This document shows positions 8,346 through 18,000 of a DNA stretch of 49,124 nucleotides, one piece after another. Every line of letters starts with the position of its first letter. Within the stretch, counting starts at the first letter, position 1. Below the pieces are notes generated by a model. That model was not told the origin of the DNA and did no database searches. It worked only from the letters and a program-made list of their open reading frames with translations. The stretch is from Paenibacillus sp. HB172176 (lineage in GTDB: Bacteria; Bacillota; Bacilli; Paenibacillales; Paenibacillaceae), in assembly GCF_011947265.1 (NCBI RefSeq), contig NZ_JAATHD010000037.1, positions 1 through 49,124 of the forward strand, given 5' to 3'. The translations under genes were made by a program, and so were the position numbers.

Positions 8346-8684
8346 ATGAAGATACTGCATCATCCAACCACTGAGGATTTGCAAATATCGGCGGTGCTTT
8401 ATGCTTTAAGCGATCCCGTTCGTCTATTGGTCGCTTCCGAGATTCGCAAGGCGGGCGAGCAATGCTGCGGCTCCATCGACGTCCCCGTCGTCAAGTCTAC
8501 GTTGTCCCATCATATTCGCACGCTCAGAGAAGCTGGAGTCGTTCATGTCAGAGCTCAGGGGACGCAGCGACATATTTCACTCAGAACGGAGGATCTGGAG
8601 GAGAGATTTCCAGGACTGCTGACAACGGTATTGGACGCATTCGAGCAATCCGAGGAACGATCGAAGCTGCTGCAGCCGGAATAG
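8346..8684 (+). CDS. ArsR-family winged-helix repressor
   Basis: A 112-residue protein with the compact ArsR fold: LYALSDPVRLLVASEIRK (about residues 16-33) is the classic N-terminal ArsR signature, KSTLSHHIRTLREAGVV (about 51-67) is the recognition helix and following helix, and GTQRHISLR is the wing. The two adjacent Cys (CC, residues 39-40, in GEQCCGSI) sit in a loop before the recognition helix, not in the usual ELCVC metal site, so a metal or thiol sensor role is possible but unproven. It is divergent from the MFS exporter and is its likely repressor. A GTGAGGGGG stretch before ATG 8346 is the ribosome binding site. Confidence 0.88.
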   Translation: MKILHHPTTEDLQISAVLYALSDPVRLLVASEIRKAGEQCCGSIDVPVVKSTLSHHIRTLREAGVVHVRAQGTQRHISLRTEDLEERFPGLLTTVLDAFEQSEERSKLLQPE

Positions 8685-8705
8685 GGAAGTACGGGAATGA
8701 GAAAA

Positions 8706-8726
8706 GCCCGCCGAAGCGGGCGGGGC
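8706..8726 (-). terminator. terminator of the YjfB-like gene
   Basis: On the minus strand GCCCGC-TTCG-GCGGGC is a stable 6-bp stem with a tetraloop, followed by TTTTC. It lies just after the stop of the YjfB-like gene, and in the other direction just after the ArsR-type gene. Confidence 0.7.
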
Positions 8727-8741
8727 GAACGGCGAATCGAC

Positions 8742-8918
8742 TCAGATCCGAATGTCGATACTCTTGCCCAGATTCGGGTCAAGGCTCCCGTTCATCATTT
8801 GCACCAGGCCTTGGCTTTGCGCTTCGGCTTGGCCTTTCGCGAGGTTAGCGACCTTAAGGCTGACCGCCTGCGCGAGCGATGCTTGACTCAGCGACATCGA
8901 CAAAGCTGCTATGTCCAT
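8742..8918 (-). CDS. YjfB-like putative motility protein
   Basis: A 58-residue protein beginning MDIAALSMSLSQASLAQAVS and ending PNLGKSIDIRI. This matches the YjfB family: the N-terminal MDIAALSM and the C-terminal LG..IDI are its signatures. Members are small helical proteins often encoded near or co-regulated with flagellar genes; their molecular role is not known. The longer open frame starts at 9002, but GGAGGTG sits properly before ATG 8918 (the extra residues are not family-like). It stands alone here, between the ArsR and AraC-type genes, with its own terminator. Confidence 0.8.
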   Translation of the reverse strand: MDIAALSMSLSQASLAQAVSLKVANLAKGQAEAQSQGLVQMMNGSLDPNLGKSIDIRI

Positions 8919-8979
8919 CGTGAACACCTCCACCATTTGTATCGGCATTAGGAGCGTAATTTTGAATAATTCAATTCTT

Positions 8980-11292
8980 CTACTCCTTTTCCAAGGTATC
9001 AATCTTAATCTTCAATCGAAATTCGGTCGGTGTTGCTCCATAACGCTTCTTGAATATAGTGAAGAAATATTTTTTGTTCTCCCATCCGATTCGGTCTACG
9101 ATTTCTTCCACCGTTAACGAGGTATGGCTAAGCAGATCGACTGCTTCCACCAGACGCACCTCCGTTATATAGTCCGATATGGATTTCGAGAGATGCTCGC
9201 GGAACAGCTTTCCCAAGTAAGAAGCCGTTAATTCCAAATGATCGGCAACCATGCTCGTGGACAGCGCTTTATCTTTATAATGCTGTCGAATGTATTTTTG
9301 AGCATTCGTAACAAGCAAGAAGGAGCGCTCTCCTTTCGTTTGATTTACCTTGGAGATGATGGAGTCGAATAGCTCGCGAAGCTCTTCCACGATTTCCTCC
9401 AATGTTTCTTTCGCTTTCATTTTTCTATCGAAGGAGACGAAATCAAGATTCAGGTTTACCGTACTGTTTCTCTCGAGGGTATTAATGGCTTGAAAGACCA
9501 GAGCAATCATCGTGGACAGATTGTACATCAGACTGTTGTAGCTCGCTGTTTCGAGTAAAGCTTGAATCTCTTGAAACGAATTCCTTAATTCCTCGGCATG
9601 ACCCTTCAATAGACTCTCCGTAAGTTTTGCAAGCAAAGCATGAGGGATGATGATTTCTTGCAGTTCTTCCTCAACAAATCGATTGGTGTCCAAGAGACAA
9701 CCATGCCCAAGCTTGAGTCGATACTTCGATAGCTGCAAGCATTCCTCGTACATCAAGCTGACCTCGCGAACGTTATTCGCTATGCTGCTAATAAATATCG
9801 AAAGTCCGATGGAGCAATACTGTTGACTGCTTGCTTGTATGGCACGGCATAATCGGGTTAACTCGTCGCATGGCAATTCCTCGATATTTAATAGAAGCAC
9901 GATGTGGTCGAATTCCATGTCGACACAGGAGCATTTATAGACGGGTTGAATGATTTCTTCCGCAATGTTCATCAAGGCGAATTTTAGCAAGACTTGGTCG
10001 GCTTCGCTGTATTGTTCGCTGAAATCGGCGAAATAATCAATCTTGAATAAAATAACGGCAATACTCTCGAGAGGATCGATCTTGACGTTATGCTCTTGAA
10101 ATTCCTTCTCGAAGTTCGGAGAATGAGTGCGGTTCAGCATCGTTCGAAGAAGCTTCTGTTTCAGTGTGTCCGCATGCGATTTTCTGAAGGTATCCAGTGT
10201 CTTCAATTGATCTCGGGTATGCGCGAATGCAGTTGAAATGTAGGAAAATTCATCCTTATGCTCCATGTGCTGCTGTTTATCAGCTAGATTGGCAATGGCT
10301 GCTCCCAGATTGCGAATCGGCAAATAGATATGTCTAGAGAGCAGGAAGGCAAGAATGAAGCATATTGCGAGCATGATGGAACCGATCAGCAGCGTAATCG
10401 TTTTGACTTTGTTCACCGTTCCGGCGATAGCTGAATAAGGGGTGATACTGACCATGCTCCAATTCGAGCTCGAATCTCTGGAGAACGTAACGACAGATGA
10501 AATCCCATCCACAGACGTTAAAAAATACCCCGAGCCGCCACGAGAGTCCAATACTCGCTGTACATACTTTTCACTTGATAAATCGGACAGAAACCTATCG
10601 CGGTTTGAATGAGCGATCGCTTTACCTTCGGAATCAAGCACCATGAAAACAGAAGAACGATTATTGTCTCCGCCACGGTATGCCAGCAATCGGTTGAATA
10701 TCCAATCCACCTTTACGTTGACGGCAATTGCGCTGTTAGGTTTATTCGCTCCTGTCGAAAAGTCGGCAAGCATATAGCTGAACACTTCAATGGATCCGGC
10801 ATCCGCGTTTTCGGACAAGGGTATTTTCCGGGCTATGGGCATAGAAGTTCTGCTATTCCAAAGGTTTACCATCTCATGATCGAAGAAGTCCTCTGGTTTT
10901 CGGCTGATGGCATTCGATCCCAACATATATACAATATCGGATTGTCCATTATAGAGATATACGGAATACAGGAATGGAGATGAAGTAATAGAGCCATCCA
11001 AATCGCGCAAGCTGTTTAAATTGCTGCGTATGTCGTCTGAATCCCCCATCATGAGCTGGGTCGCGTCCGGATGCTGGTAGAGCGAGGTTGTGAAGGCTTT
11101 CGCGTAATTATTGAACTGCAGCGCATTCTCGAATGCGTTCTGAATTTGACGCTCGTCCGATTTATACAGCAGCTCCAGACTATAGGATTTGAAATTGAAA
11201 TAGAGAAATCCGGCCAAAAAGATAATGATGACTATCAGGGCAAATGTGATTCGAATATAGAGCTTGTAGAAGTATTTTGACAGCGTACCCAC
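8980..11292 (-). CDS. membrane-anchored Cache-HAMP-AraC transcriptional regulator
   Basis: A regulator of about 770 residues. TM1 (around 13-33) and TM2 (around 300-322) enclose an extracellular Cache-like sensor domain. A HAMP-like linker and a long central region follow, and the C-terminal 110 residues are an AraC/XylS DNA-binding domain with two helix-turn-helix motifs (STSMVADHLELTASYLGKLF and LTVEEIVDRIGWENKKYFF). Proteins of this build regulate adjacent sugar-importer operons in Paenibacillus, and it is divergent from one here. It probably senses a glycan or its binding protein outside and acts on DNA at the membrane. The start is unclear: the frame's GTG at 11290-11292 abuts AGGAGG directly, while a CTG at 11281-11283 has 9-base spacing. 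Confidence 0.88.
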   Translation of the reverse strand: MGTLSKYFYKLYIRITFALIVIIIFLAGFLYFNFKSYSLELLYKSDERQIQNAFENALQFNNYAKAFTTSLYQHPDATQLMMGDSDDIRSNLNSLRDLDGSITSSPFLYSVYLYNGQSDIVYMLGSNAISRKPEDFFDHEMVNLWNSRTSMPIARKIPLSENADAGSIEVFSYMLADFSTGANKPNSAIAVNVKVDWIFNRLLAYRGGDNNRSSVFMVLDSEGKAIAHSNRDRFLSDLSSEKYVQRVLDSRGGSGYFLTSVDGISSVVTFSRDSSSNWSMVSITPYSAIAGTVNKVKTITLLIGSIMLAICFILAFLLSRHIYLPIRNLGAAIANLADKQQHMEHKDEFSYISTAFAHTRDQLKTLDTFRKSHADTLKQKLLRTMLNRTHSPNFEKEFQEHNVKIDPLESIAVILFKIDYFADFSEQYSEADQVLLKFALMNIAEEIIQPVYKCSCVDMEFDHIVLLLNIEELPCDELTRLCRAIQASSQQYCSIGLSIFISSIANNVREVSLMYEECLQLSKYRLKLGHGCLLDTNRFVEEELQEIIIPHALLAKLTESLLKGHAEELRNSFQEIQALLETASYNSLMYNLSTMIALVFQAINTLERNSTVNLNLDFVSFDRKMKAKETLEEIVEELRELFDSIISKVNQTKGERSFLLVTNAQKYIRQHYKDKALSTSMVADHLELTASYLGKLFREHLSKSISDYITEVRLVEAVDLLSHTSLTVEEIVDRIGWENKKYFFTIFKKRYGATPTEFRLKIKIDTLEKE

Positions 11293-11489
11293 CTCCTGGT
11301 CGTCATTAGTATAAGAGGATTACGCAGGAATAGGAAGCCGACAGCGGTGAAATTCACTTATTTTATACGAATGAATCGATTTTGAACGCCATGATTCATG
11401 CTGAATTGCACTTAATCGCTTGGTTTGGCCCTACAAGGCTCGCCTCAAAGCTTCTATGATCGAGTTATCGAGGAGAAAGAGGTGGTACG

Positions 11490-12407
11490 ATGCAGCTTAT
11501 GCAAATAAAGCGTTTGTGGAAAAATCGGTTTTTGCTCCTGCTGACGATGCCGATGGTCGTATTTATTTTTATCTTTAAGTACGTTCCGATGGTAGGGGCG
11601 ATCGTTGCGTTCAAACATTACCAATTTAACAAAGGGATATTCGGCAGCGAATGGATTGGGCTTACTAATTTTCGTTTTTTGGCAGGATCTCCCGATTTAC
11701 AGCGGTTGCTTCGCAACACCATCGGATATAATTTATCCTTTATCATTTTCACCCTGATCTGTGCCGTGCTGCTTGCGATATTGCTCTATGAGATCTCGAG
11801 CAAGAGGGCGCTTAAGCTGTACCAGACGGTGATCTTCATCCCGCATTTTTTGTCATGGGTTGTGATCGCGTTTATGGTATACGCTTTCTTGAACATGAAG
11901 TCCGGCATGTTGAACCAATGGTTCGATCAGTTGGGCTGGGCAAAGATGGATTGGTACAATTCTTCGAAGCCGTGGGTGTTTATTTTCCCAATCTCGCATA
12001 TCTGGAAGGAAGTCGGGGTTGCCTGCATTATTTATTACGCCGGCTTGATGGGGATCGATCCTACGTATTTCGAGGCTGCGAAGATTGACGGGGCCAGCCG
12101 GCTGCAAATGATTTTGCGCATTTCTTTGCCATTCTTGTATCCCATCATGTCCATTCTGACCATTCTCGCGATTGGCAATATTCTTGAAGCGGATTTCGGC
12201 CTGTTTTATCAGCTTCCGATGAATTCTCCGTCTATTCTTTCAACGACGGATGTGCTTGACACTTATGTATTCCGCGCACTGATTGAACTAGGGGATATCG
12301 GTATGTCGAGCGCGGCAGGCTTGGCCAAATCCGTGGTGGGCTTCTTGCTTGTCATAGCGGCCAATGCGCTGGTAAGAAGAGCGAATTCGGATAATTCATT
12401 ATTCTAG
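11490..12407 (+). CDS. carbohydrate ABC importer permease (LplB-like)
   Basis: A 305-residue inner permease with about six membrane segments. The cytoplasmic coupling loop EAAKIDGASRLQMILRIS (about residues 194-211) is the EAA motif that contacts the ATPase. The N-terminal part (FKYVPMVGAIVAFKHYQF) is typical of the LplB/YtcP group that takes up oligosaccharides. The ribosome binding site is AAAGAGGTGG. It is the first gene of a permease-permease-binding protein operon. No ATPase gene is present in the window, so a shared MsmK/MsmX-type ATPase elsewhere is inferred. Confidence 0.92.
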   Translation: MQLMQIKRLWKNRFLLLLTMPMVVFIFIFKYVPMVGAIVAFKHYQFNKGIFGSEWIGLTNFRFLAGSPDLQRLLRNTIGYNLSFIIFTLICAVLLAILLYEISSKRALKLYQTVIFIPHFLSWVVIAFMVYAFLNMKSGMLNQWFDQLGWAKMDWYNSSKPWVFIFPISHIWKEVGVACIIYYAGLMGIDPTYFEAAKIDGASRLQMILRISLPFLYPIMSILTILAIGNILEADFGLFYQLPMNSPSILSTTDVLDTYVFRALIELGDIGMSSAAGLAKSVVGFLLVIAANALVRRANSDNSLF

Positions 12408-12420
12408 TCAGAGGAGCATC

Positions 12421-13314
12421 ATGATGCGAAAATTACCGTTTAACCTGTTTAGCTTGTTCAATCATCTGTTTTTCATCTTGCTGTCGCTTGCATTCATTAT
12501 TCCGTTGTGGTCGCTGGTTTCCATTTCGTTTTCGAGCGAACAGGATATTCTGCAATACGGATATCGGCTTATCCCGCATCAATTCAGCTTTCATGCGTAT
12601 TCCTATATCTTCTCGACGCCGGCAACGATATGGAATGCGTACAAGGTTACTATAGTGATGTCGCTTGGCGGGACGCTGTTATCTGTATTCATGATTTCGA
12701 TGTGCGCTTATGCGCTCTCGCGAAGAGACTTTCCATACCGGCGAATCATTACCTTTTACCTGTTTTTTACGATGCTGTTCAATGGAGGTCTGGTGCCTAC
12801 CTATATTTTAATGACGAATTATTTGCATTTGCAGAATACGTACGCTTCGCTGATTATCCCGCTTATGTGCAGCGTGTGGTTTCTGCTGTTGATGAGAACC
12901 TTCTTCCAGCAGCTTCCGACGGCGCTTATTGAATCGGCTACGATAGACGGGGCGGGCGAATACAAGATTTATTTCCGCATCATTATTCCTCTCTCCACCC
13001 CGGTCATGGCGACAATCGGTCTGCTGCAGGTATTGCAATACTGGAACTCCTGGTTCCAGGCGCTGCTCTATATCTCGGATAAGGATATGTATCCGCTTCA
13101 ATATTTGCTGCAAGTGATTTTGCGCAATATTGATGAGATTCTGCGGAGTATGAGTCAGGGCATGTCGATCAACGCGGGGCAGATTGCCGAGCTTCCGACG
13201 GAGAGCGCCAGAATGGCGATGGCCGTGTTATCCGTAGGGCCAATCTTGATGATTTTCCCGTTTTTCCAGCGATTCTTCGTGAAAGGCTTAACCGTTGGTT
13301 CGCTCAAGGAGTAG
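12421..13314 (+). CDS. carbohydrate ABC importer permease (YtcP/AraQ-like)
   Basis: A 297-residue second permease, 13 bases after the first. It has about six membrane helices and the EAA-type loop ESATIDGAGEYKIYFRIIIP (about residues 181-200). The N-terminal section WSLVSISFSSEQDILQYG and the C-terminal RFFVKGLTVGSLKE are standard for the AraQ/YtcP branch. It forms the heterodimeric channel with the preceding gene product. Nothing unusual in length or composition. Confidence 0.92.
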   Translation: MMRKLPFNLFSLFNHLFFILLSLAFIIPLWSLVSISFSSEQDILQYGYRLIPHQFSFHAYSYIFSTPATIWNAYKVTIVMSLGGTLLSVFMISMCAYALSRRDFPYRRIITFYLFFTMLFNGGLVPTYILMTNYLHLQNTYASLIIPLMCSVWFLLLMRTFFQQLPTALIESATIDGAGEYKIYFRIIIPLSTPVMATIGLLQVLQYWNSWFQALLYISDKDMYPLQYLLQVILRNIDEILRSMSQGMSINAGQIAELPTESARMAMAVLSVGPILMIFPFFQRFFVKGLTVGSLKE

Positions 13315-13388
13315 ATATCAGTGAATTAAAGTCGGCAATTGCCGGTTTTAAGATATATTCGTAAGATAAATCATGGGAGGTTATGCAC

Positions 13389-14924
13389 GTGACAAAGACA
13401 AGAAGCAGGAGGAGCAAGATTGGGGTATGGGCGCTTGCAGTATTCGTTGTGCTGGGCCTCGTTCTCGCTGGTTGTTCGTCGAACCAGGATTCATCCAACG
13501 AGCCCTCATCGAGTTCGGCGGCAACAACGTTATCCGAAACGCCGGCAACAAGCAATGAACCGCAGGGTCAGGATAAGGAAACGCTCGAACCGGTCAATCT
13601 GATCTGGTATATCCGGCAAGCGGAGCCTGCCAATCTGGATTCCGTTATGGCCAAATTCAATGAGATGGTGAAGGATAAGATTAACGCGACGGTTGAATTT
13701 CGATTTGTTAATCCCGCGGATTATGACAGCAAGATGCAGCTAGCGATGTCGTCGGGAGAAGCGTATGATTTGGCGTATACGGCTAACTGGACTAATAACT
13801 ACCAGAACAATGTAGCGAAAGGCGCTTATCTAGCCCTTGACGATTATTTGGATAAATTTCCGAATCTGACGAGCTTGTTCAAGCCGGGGATTTGGGATGC
13901 AGTGCGCGTGGGCGGGAAGATCTACGGGGTTCCGAACAAACAGATCATGAATAATACGCCCGGGCATTGGTTTCTGACCGAATATGTAGACAAATATAAT
14001 CTGGATGTAACCCATCTGAACAAAATCGAGGATCTGACTCCTATTTTTGAAACGATCAAAACAAACGAGCCTGATATCTATCCGATGCGTCAGGGTGAAT
14101 TTAATACGTACAAGGAATTCACGCCACTTGTGGTCGATATGGGGGGCGAATATATTCACGTCGATCCGAAAACCTTGAAGGTCATCGACGAATCCCAAGA
14201 ACTGATGCACTATTACAAAGTTATGCGCGAATGGAATCAGAGCGGGTATTTTCCACCGGATGTCGCTACGCTCAAAAACCAGAATGAACTGATTGCCGCA
14301 GGCAAGCTGTTTGCCAATTACAGTCGGCAAAAACCGGGCGCGGACGCCGAATATAAAACGAATTACGGACGCGACTTCACGTTCGTTACGGCAGGAGAAA
14401 GCGTCATTACGCAAGGCTCCGTTCAGAGTACGTTAACAGCCGTAAGCGCTGCTTCCGAGCATCCGGAGCGCGCATTGATGCTGCTCGATCTGCTCAATAC
14501 AGACAAGGACATCTACAATACGCTCGTATTCGGACTGGAAGGGCAGGATTACACGAAAGTATCCGACAATCGGATAGAGCCGATTAAAGGCGGTTATTAC
14601 GTCACGAATTGGATGGTTGGCAACGTCTTTAACAGCTACTTGCTGCCGGGCCAAGCGGATGATGTGTGGGAACAAACAGAAGCCATGGATGAGGCGGCGA
14701 CAATCGATCCGCTGATCGGATTCACATTCGACCGGGAACCGGTTCAGAATGAAATCGCCAGATGCATCGCCGCAGCGAAGGAATTTATCCCAATATTGAA
14801 GAATGGTTTGGACGATCCAGACAAAACGTACCAAGCGTATCAAGAAAAGTTGAAGGCATCGGGCATCGACAAGATTAAGGCGGAGGTAGAGCGTCAGTTG
14901 GCTGATTGGAAGGCTGCGCAATAA
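13389..14924 (+). CDS. sugar-binding lipoprotein of the ABC importer (LplA/YtcQ-like)
   Basis: A solute-binding lipoprotein of 511 residues if started at GTG 13389, which is 8 bases after GGGAGG; ATG 13383 is only 2 bases away and less likely. The signal peptide ends in a lipobox (VLAGCSS), so the mature protein is lipid-anchored outside the membrane after a Ser-rich tether. The body is a type-1 extracellular solute-binding fold (DYDSKMQLAMSSGEAYDLAY near residue 115). The C-terminal 130 residues, with GFTFDREPVQNEIARC and the helical tail, look like the DUF3502 domain found in LplA/YtcQ-type proteins. The substrate is probably an oligosaccharide released by the neighbouring enzymes. Confidence 0.9.
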   Translation: MTKTRSRRSKIGVWALAVFVVLGLVLAGCSSNQDSSNEPSSSSAATTLSETPATSNEPQGQDKETLEPVNLIWYIRQAEPANLDSVMAKFNEMVKDKINATVEFRFVNPADYDSKMQLAMSSGEAYDLAYTANWTNNYQNNVAKGAYLALDDYLDKFPNLTSLFKPGIWDAVRVGGKIYGVPNKQIMNNTPGHWFLTEYVDKYNLDVTHLNKIEDLTPIFETIKTNEPDIYPMRQGEFNTYKEFTPLVVDMGGEYIHVDPKTLKVIDESQELMHYYKVMREWNQSGYFPPDVATLKNQNELIAAGKLFANYSRQKPGADAEYKTNYGRDFTFVTAGESVITQGSVQSTLTAVSAASEHPERALMLLDLLNTDKDIYNTLVFGLEGQDYTKVSDNRIEPIKGGYYVTNWMVGNVFNSYLLPGQADDVWEQTEAMDEAATIDPLIGFTFDREPVQNEIARCIAAAKEFIPILKNGLDDPDKTYQAYQEKLKASGIDKIKAEVERQLADWKAAQ

Positions 14925-14942
14925 ATATGGCTTTACCCGGGT

Positions 14943-14969
14943 AAACCCACCGCTAAGGTCGGTGGGTTT
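14943..14969 (+). terminator. hairpin after the ABC importer operon
   Basis: AAACCCACCG (14943-14952) pairs perfectly with CGGTGGGTTT (14960-14969). The U-tract is only three bases, so it may be a leaky terminator that lets some transcription through into the secreted-enzyme gene. Confidence 0.6.
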
Positions 14970-14990
14970 GCCGGGATGCTTTCCAGAACA

Positions 14991-15005
14991 ATGAAAGCGC
15001 TTAAA
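14991..15005 (+). promoter_or_regulatory. cre-like catabolite repression site
   Basis: ATGAAAGCGCTTAAA matches the Bacillus CcpA site consensus (WTGNAANCGNWNNCW) except for one position near the 3' end. It lies 24 bases before the start of the secreted LamG/beta-helix gene, so binding there would block transcription or act as a roadblock when preferred sugars are present. Confidence 0.5.
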
Positions 15006-15028
15006 AAATGAAGATGGAGGGATTATTC

Positions 15029-18000
15029 ATGAGAAGAGTTCTATCGGCTGTATTGGCGGCAATCTTGGTTATGGCAGCCATGCTCACTTCTGTTCCCAAG
15101 GCGGAAGCATCGGGCATAACGTATTACGTGGATGCTGCAAACGGCAATGATTCTACGGGAAACGGAAGTTCAGGAAGCCCCTGGAAAACAATTGGCAAGG
15201 CAGCAGGTATAGCTGCAGCAGGCGACACAGTCCTGATCAGATCGGGCACCTATCGCGAAACTGTCACTCCGGTGAATTCGGGTACAAGCGGCAATCCAAT
15301 CACGTACAAGGCCGATACAGGCGCTACTGTAGAGGTAAGCGGTCTGGATTCTACAACGGCCACTTGGGCGGTTTATTCAGGGGATGTCTACAAGGCGAAT
15401 ATCCCGATGGATTTAGGGCCTGGAAACCAGGTGTTCTACGACGATAACCTCATGATGGAGGCAAGATGGCCTAATAGCGGCAACACTGATGCTACGGACA
15501 ACACCTTCCTTCTGGAGCCTACCCTTGCGACTGCCGATACTGGAACAGCCACCGTCACCAAGAATATGGAATTAACGTCCAATTTCCTTATCGGTTCATG
15601 GCAGTTTGAAGATGATCTGAGCGAGAGTTCGGGAAATGAGCATGAAGGTGTAGGCTATGATCTCTCATATGTAGCTGGAAGCTACGACGGGTCTAAGGCG
15701 GCCAGCTTTAACGGGGCAAGCTCGTACGCCTATATACCTGAGAGGGATATCTATTCCTTTAAGAATTGGCAGCATTTTACGATTTCCGCATGGATCAAAA
15801 CGACTTCTGTGAATGCGCCTATCCTTTCCAAGGGAAGGTATGATGCAGACTCCGATCTGGAGTACAGGCTATATGTGGATGGGAATGGAAAGCTCGCATT
15901 TGAAAGATATTGCTCGGATTGTACGCAGAAGACCTTTACGGTCATTGACTCGGATGGCGCATCCATTAATGACGGACAGTGGCATCAAGTCGCATTCGTA
16001 CAGGGAGACTATGAAGGGATCGTACCTGACGGCCGGAGCCACAGATTATATGTCGATGGAAATCTTGTACAGGAAGACAATCAAACCTGGCATCCCAACG
16101 TCTTCTATGAAGAAAGAGAGGACAGAGATCCTATAACGGTAGGAAGATATAAGAACGACACGATCTCCGATACTTATTTCAACGGACAGATTGATGATGT
16201 AAGGATCTATAAGACATCGTTGCCTGGAGAAGACATCTTGCATCTGGATACTCATTTCATCAAAGGGCTATGGAAGTTTGAAAACAATGCGGATGATGCA
16301 ACCGATTTTTCAAACAACGGAACGGGCAGCAATGTAAGCTATGTCGATGATGGGGCGGTTTCAGAACATGCCGGGAGCTTTAACGGCACGAACAGTTATA
16401 TTTCGGTGCCGGACAGCCCTTCCTTGGCGTTTGGCGATCCTTCAGATCCTTTCACGCTATCGGCTTGGGTGAAAACAACGACAGGAGGAACGATCCTGTC
16501 CAAGGGGGTAAACAACAGCTCCAGTGTGGATTATCGATTGTACATTAACCGTTCGGCAGCAGGGAATTTAGGGTTTTCAAGGCTCAATGGAAGTTCGGGC
16601 GTTGAAGTGAGAGTAGAGGATACAAGCGGAGTGAATCTGAAAGACAATAACTGGCACCATGTCGCTTTTGTCAATGAAAATGCTTCAAGCCACAAGCTGT
16701 ATATTGATGGAAATCTGGTTGAAACCAGTACGCAAACCTGGAGCGGCAACTTAATCACTTCCGACCCTCTGTACGTAGGCAGATATCATAATGTTGCGAT
16801 CGGCGGCGATTATTATTACAAGGGCTTGATCGATCAAGTCACCATTTACGGCAAACAATTATTAAGCGACGAAATCGTGGATTATTCCGATATCGTGGAT
16901 AGCGATTTGCCGGCGGGTATCGATTTTACAGGCACCAAAATACACCAATTTACTTTTCCGTTAAATGGCTTTGTCACTTATACAACCAGTGTCCTGACGC
17001 ATTCGGAAAATACGATCCGAACGCCTTATCTTGGTACGCTTAACGTAAAGAATAAAATCCAACCGAATAGCGCTTACTACCTGTTCGGTAATAAGGATTT
17101 GCTTGACGCTCCAAGAGAATGGTTCTTTGAGTCCTCCACCTCTACTTTGTACTTCTACAAGCCTGGCGGAGGGATGCCGGATTCTTCGAAAGTGGAAATC
17201 AAGAAGAGAACGATTGGTATTGACTTAAGCGATAAATCGTTTATCCAGATCGAGAACATTAACCTTACAGCCAGTACAATTGAAAGCAACGAGAATACTT
17301 CCGATTGCACCATAGACGGGATGACGGCCAAATACGTTTCTCATGATTCCAGGGGTACAGCAAACGCGGAAGGTCAGGCGGTTTTCTTTTACCAAAAGGA
17401 TACGACAGGCATAAATATTTCCGGAAGCAATAATACGTTGAAAAACAGCGAAATCGCTTATAGCTCGGGAACGGGGATCCGAATAAGCGGAAGCGGAATT
17501 CAGATTGTTAATAATTACATTCATGACATGGATTATATTGGATCCTATGCGCCTGCACTCGGGATAACGCGGTGTTCGAGTTGTTTGATCAGCCATAATA
17601 CATTGACAAGAGCAGGCAGGCAGCTAATTTACGCCGGCAGCCCGCGCGCAAACCTTATTCAGTATAATGATATTTCCAGCACAGGATTCCTGAATGCGGA
17701 TACTGGAGTGGTATATTCTACAGCTGCAAGTGAAAACACAAGGTTTTATCGCAATTTCATCCATGATGCGGGACAGGGCAATTCAAGCATTTATCTGGAT
17801 AACAATGCCAGCGGGTTTATCCTTGACAATAATGTATTCAGAAACGATACAGGAGAAGGGAAATATGCGATAACACTAAATTTGCCGCAAGAATACACGC
17901 TTGTATTCAATAATTCGGTGGATGAAAAAATAGGTCCTTGGGCTTCGGTAGGAAGCGGTGTAGACAGAAAGTTCAAATATGACAGCTTTGGCACAATGCT

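Noticed and set aside
11293..11489. cre-like site or second operator in the gap between the AraC regulator and the permease operon
   Set aside because: No sequence close to the CcpA consensus or a clear palindrome was found there; only the site at 14991 qualifies.
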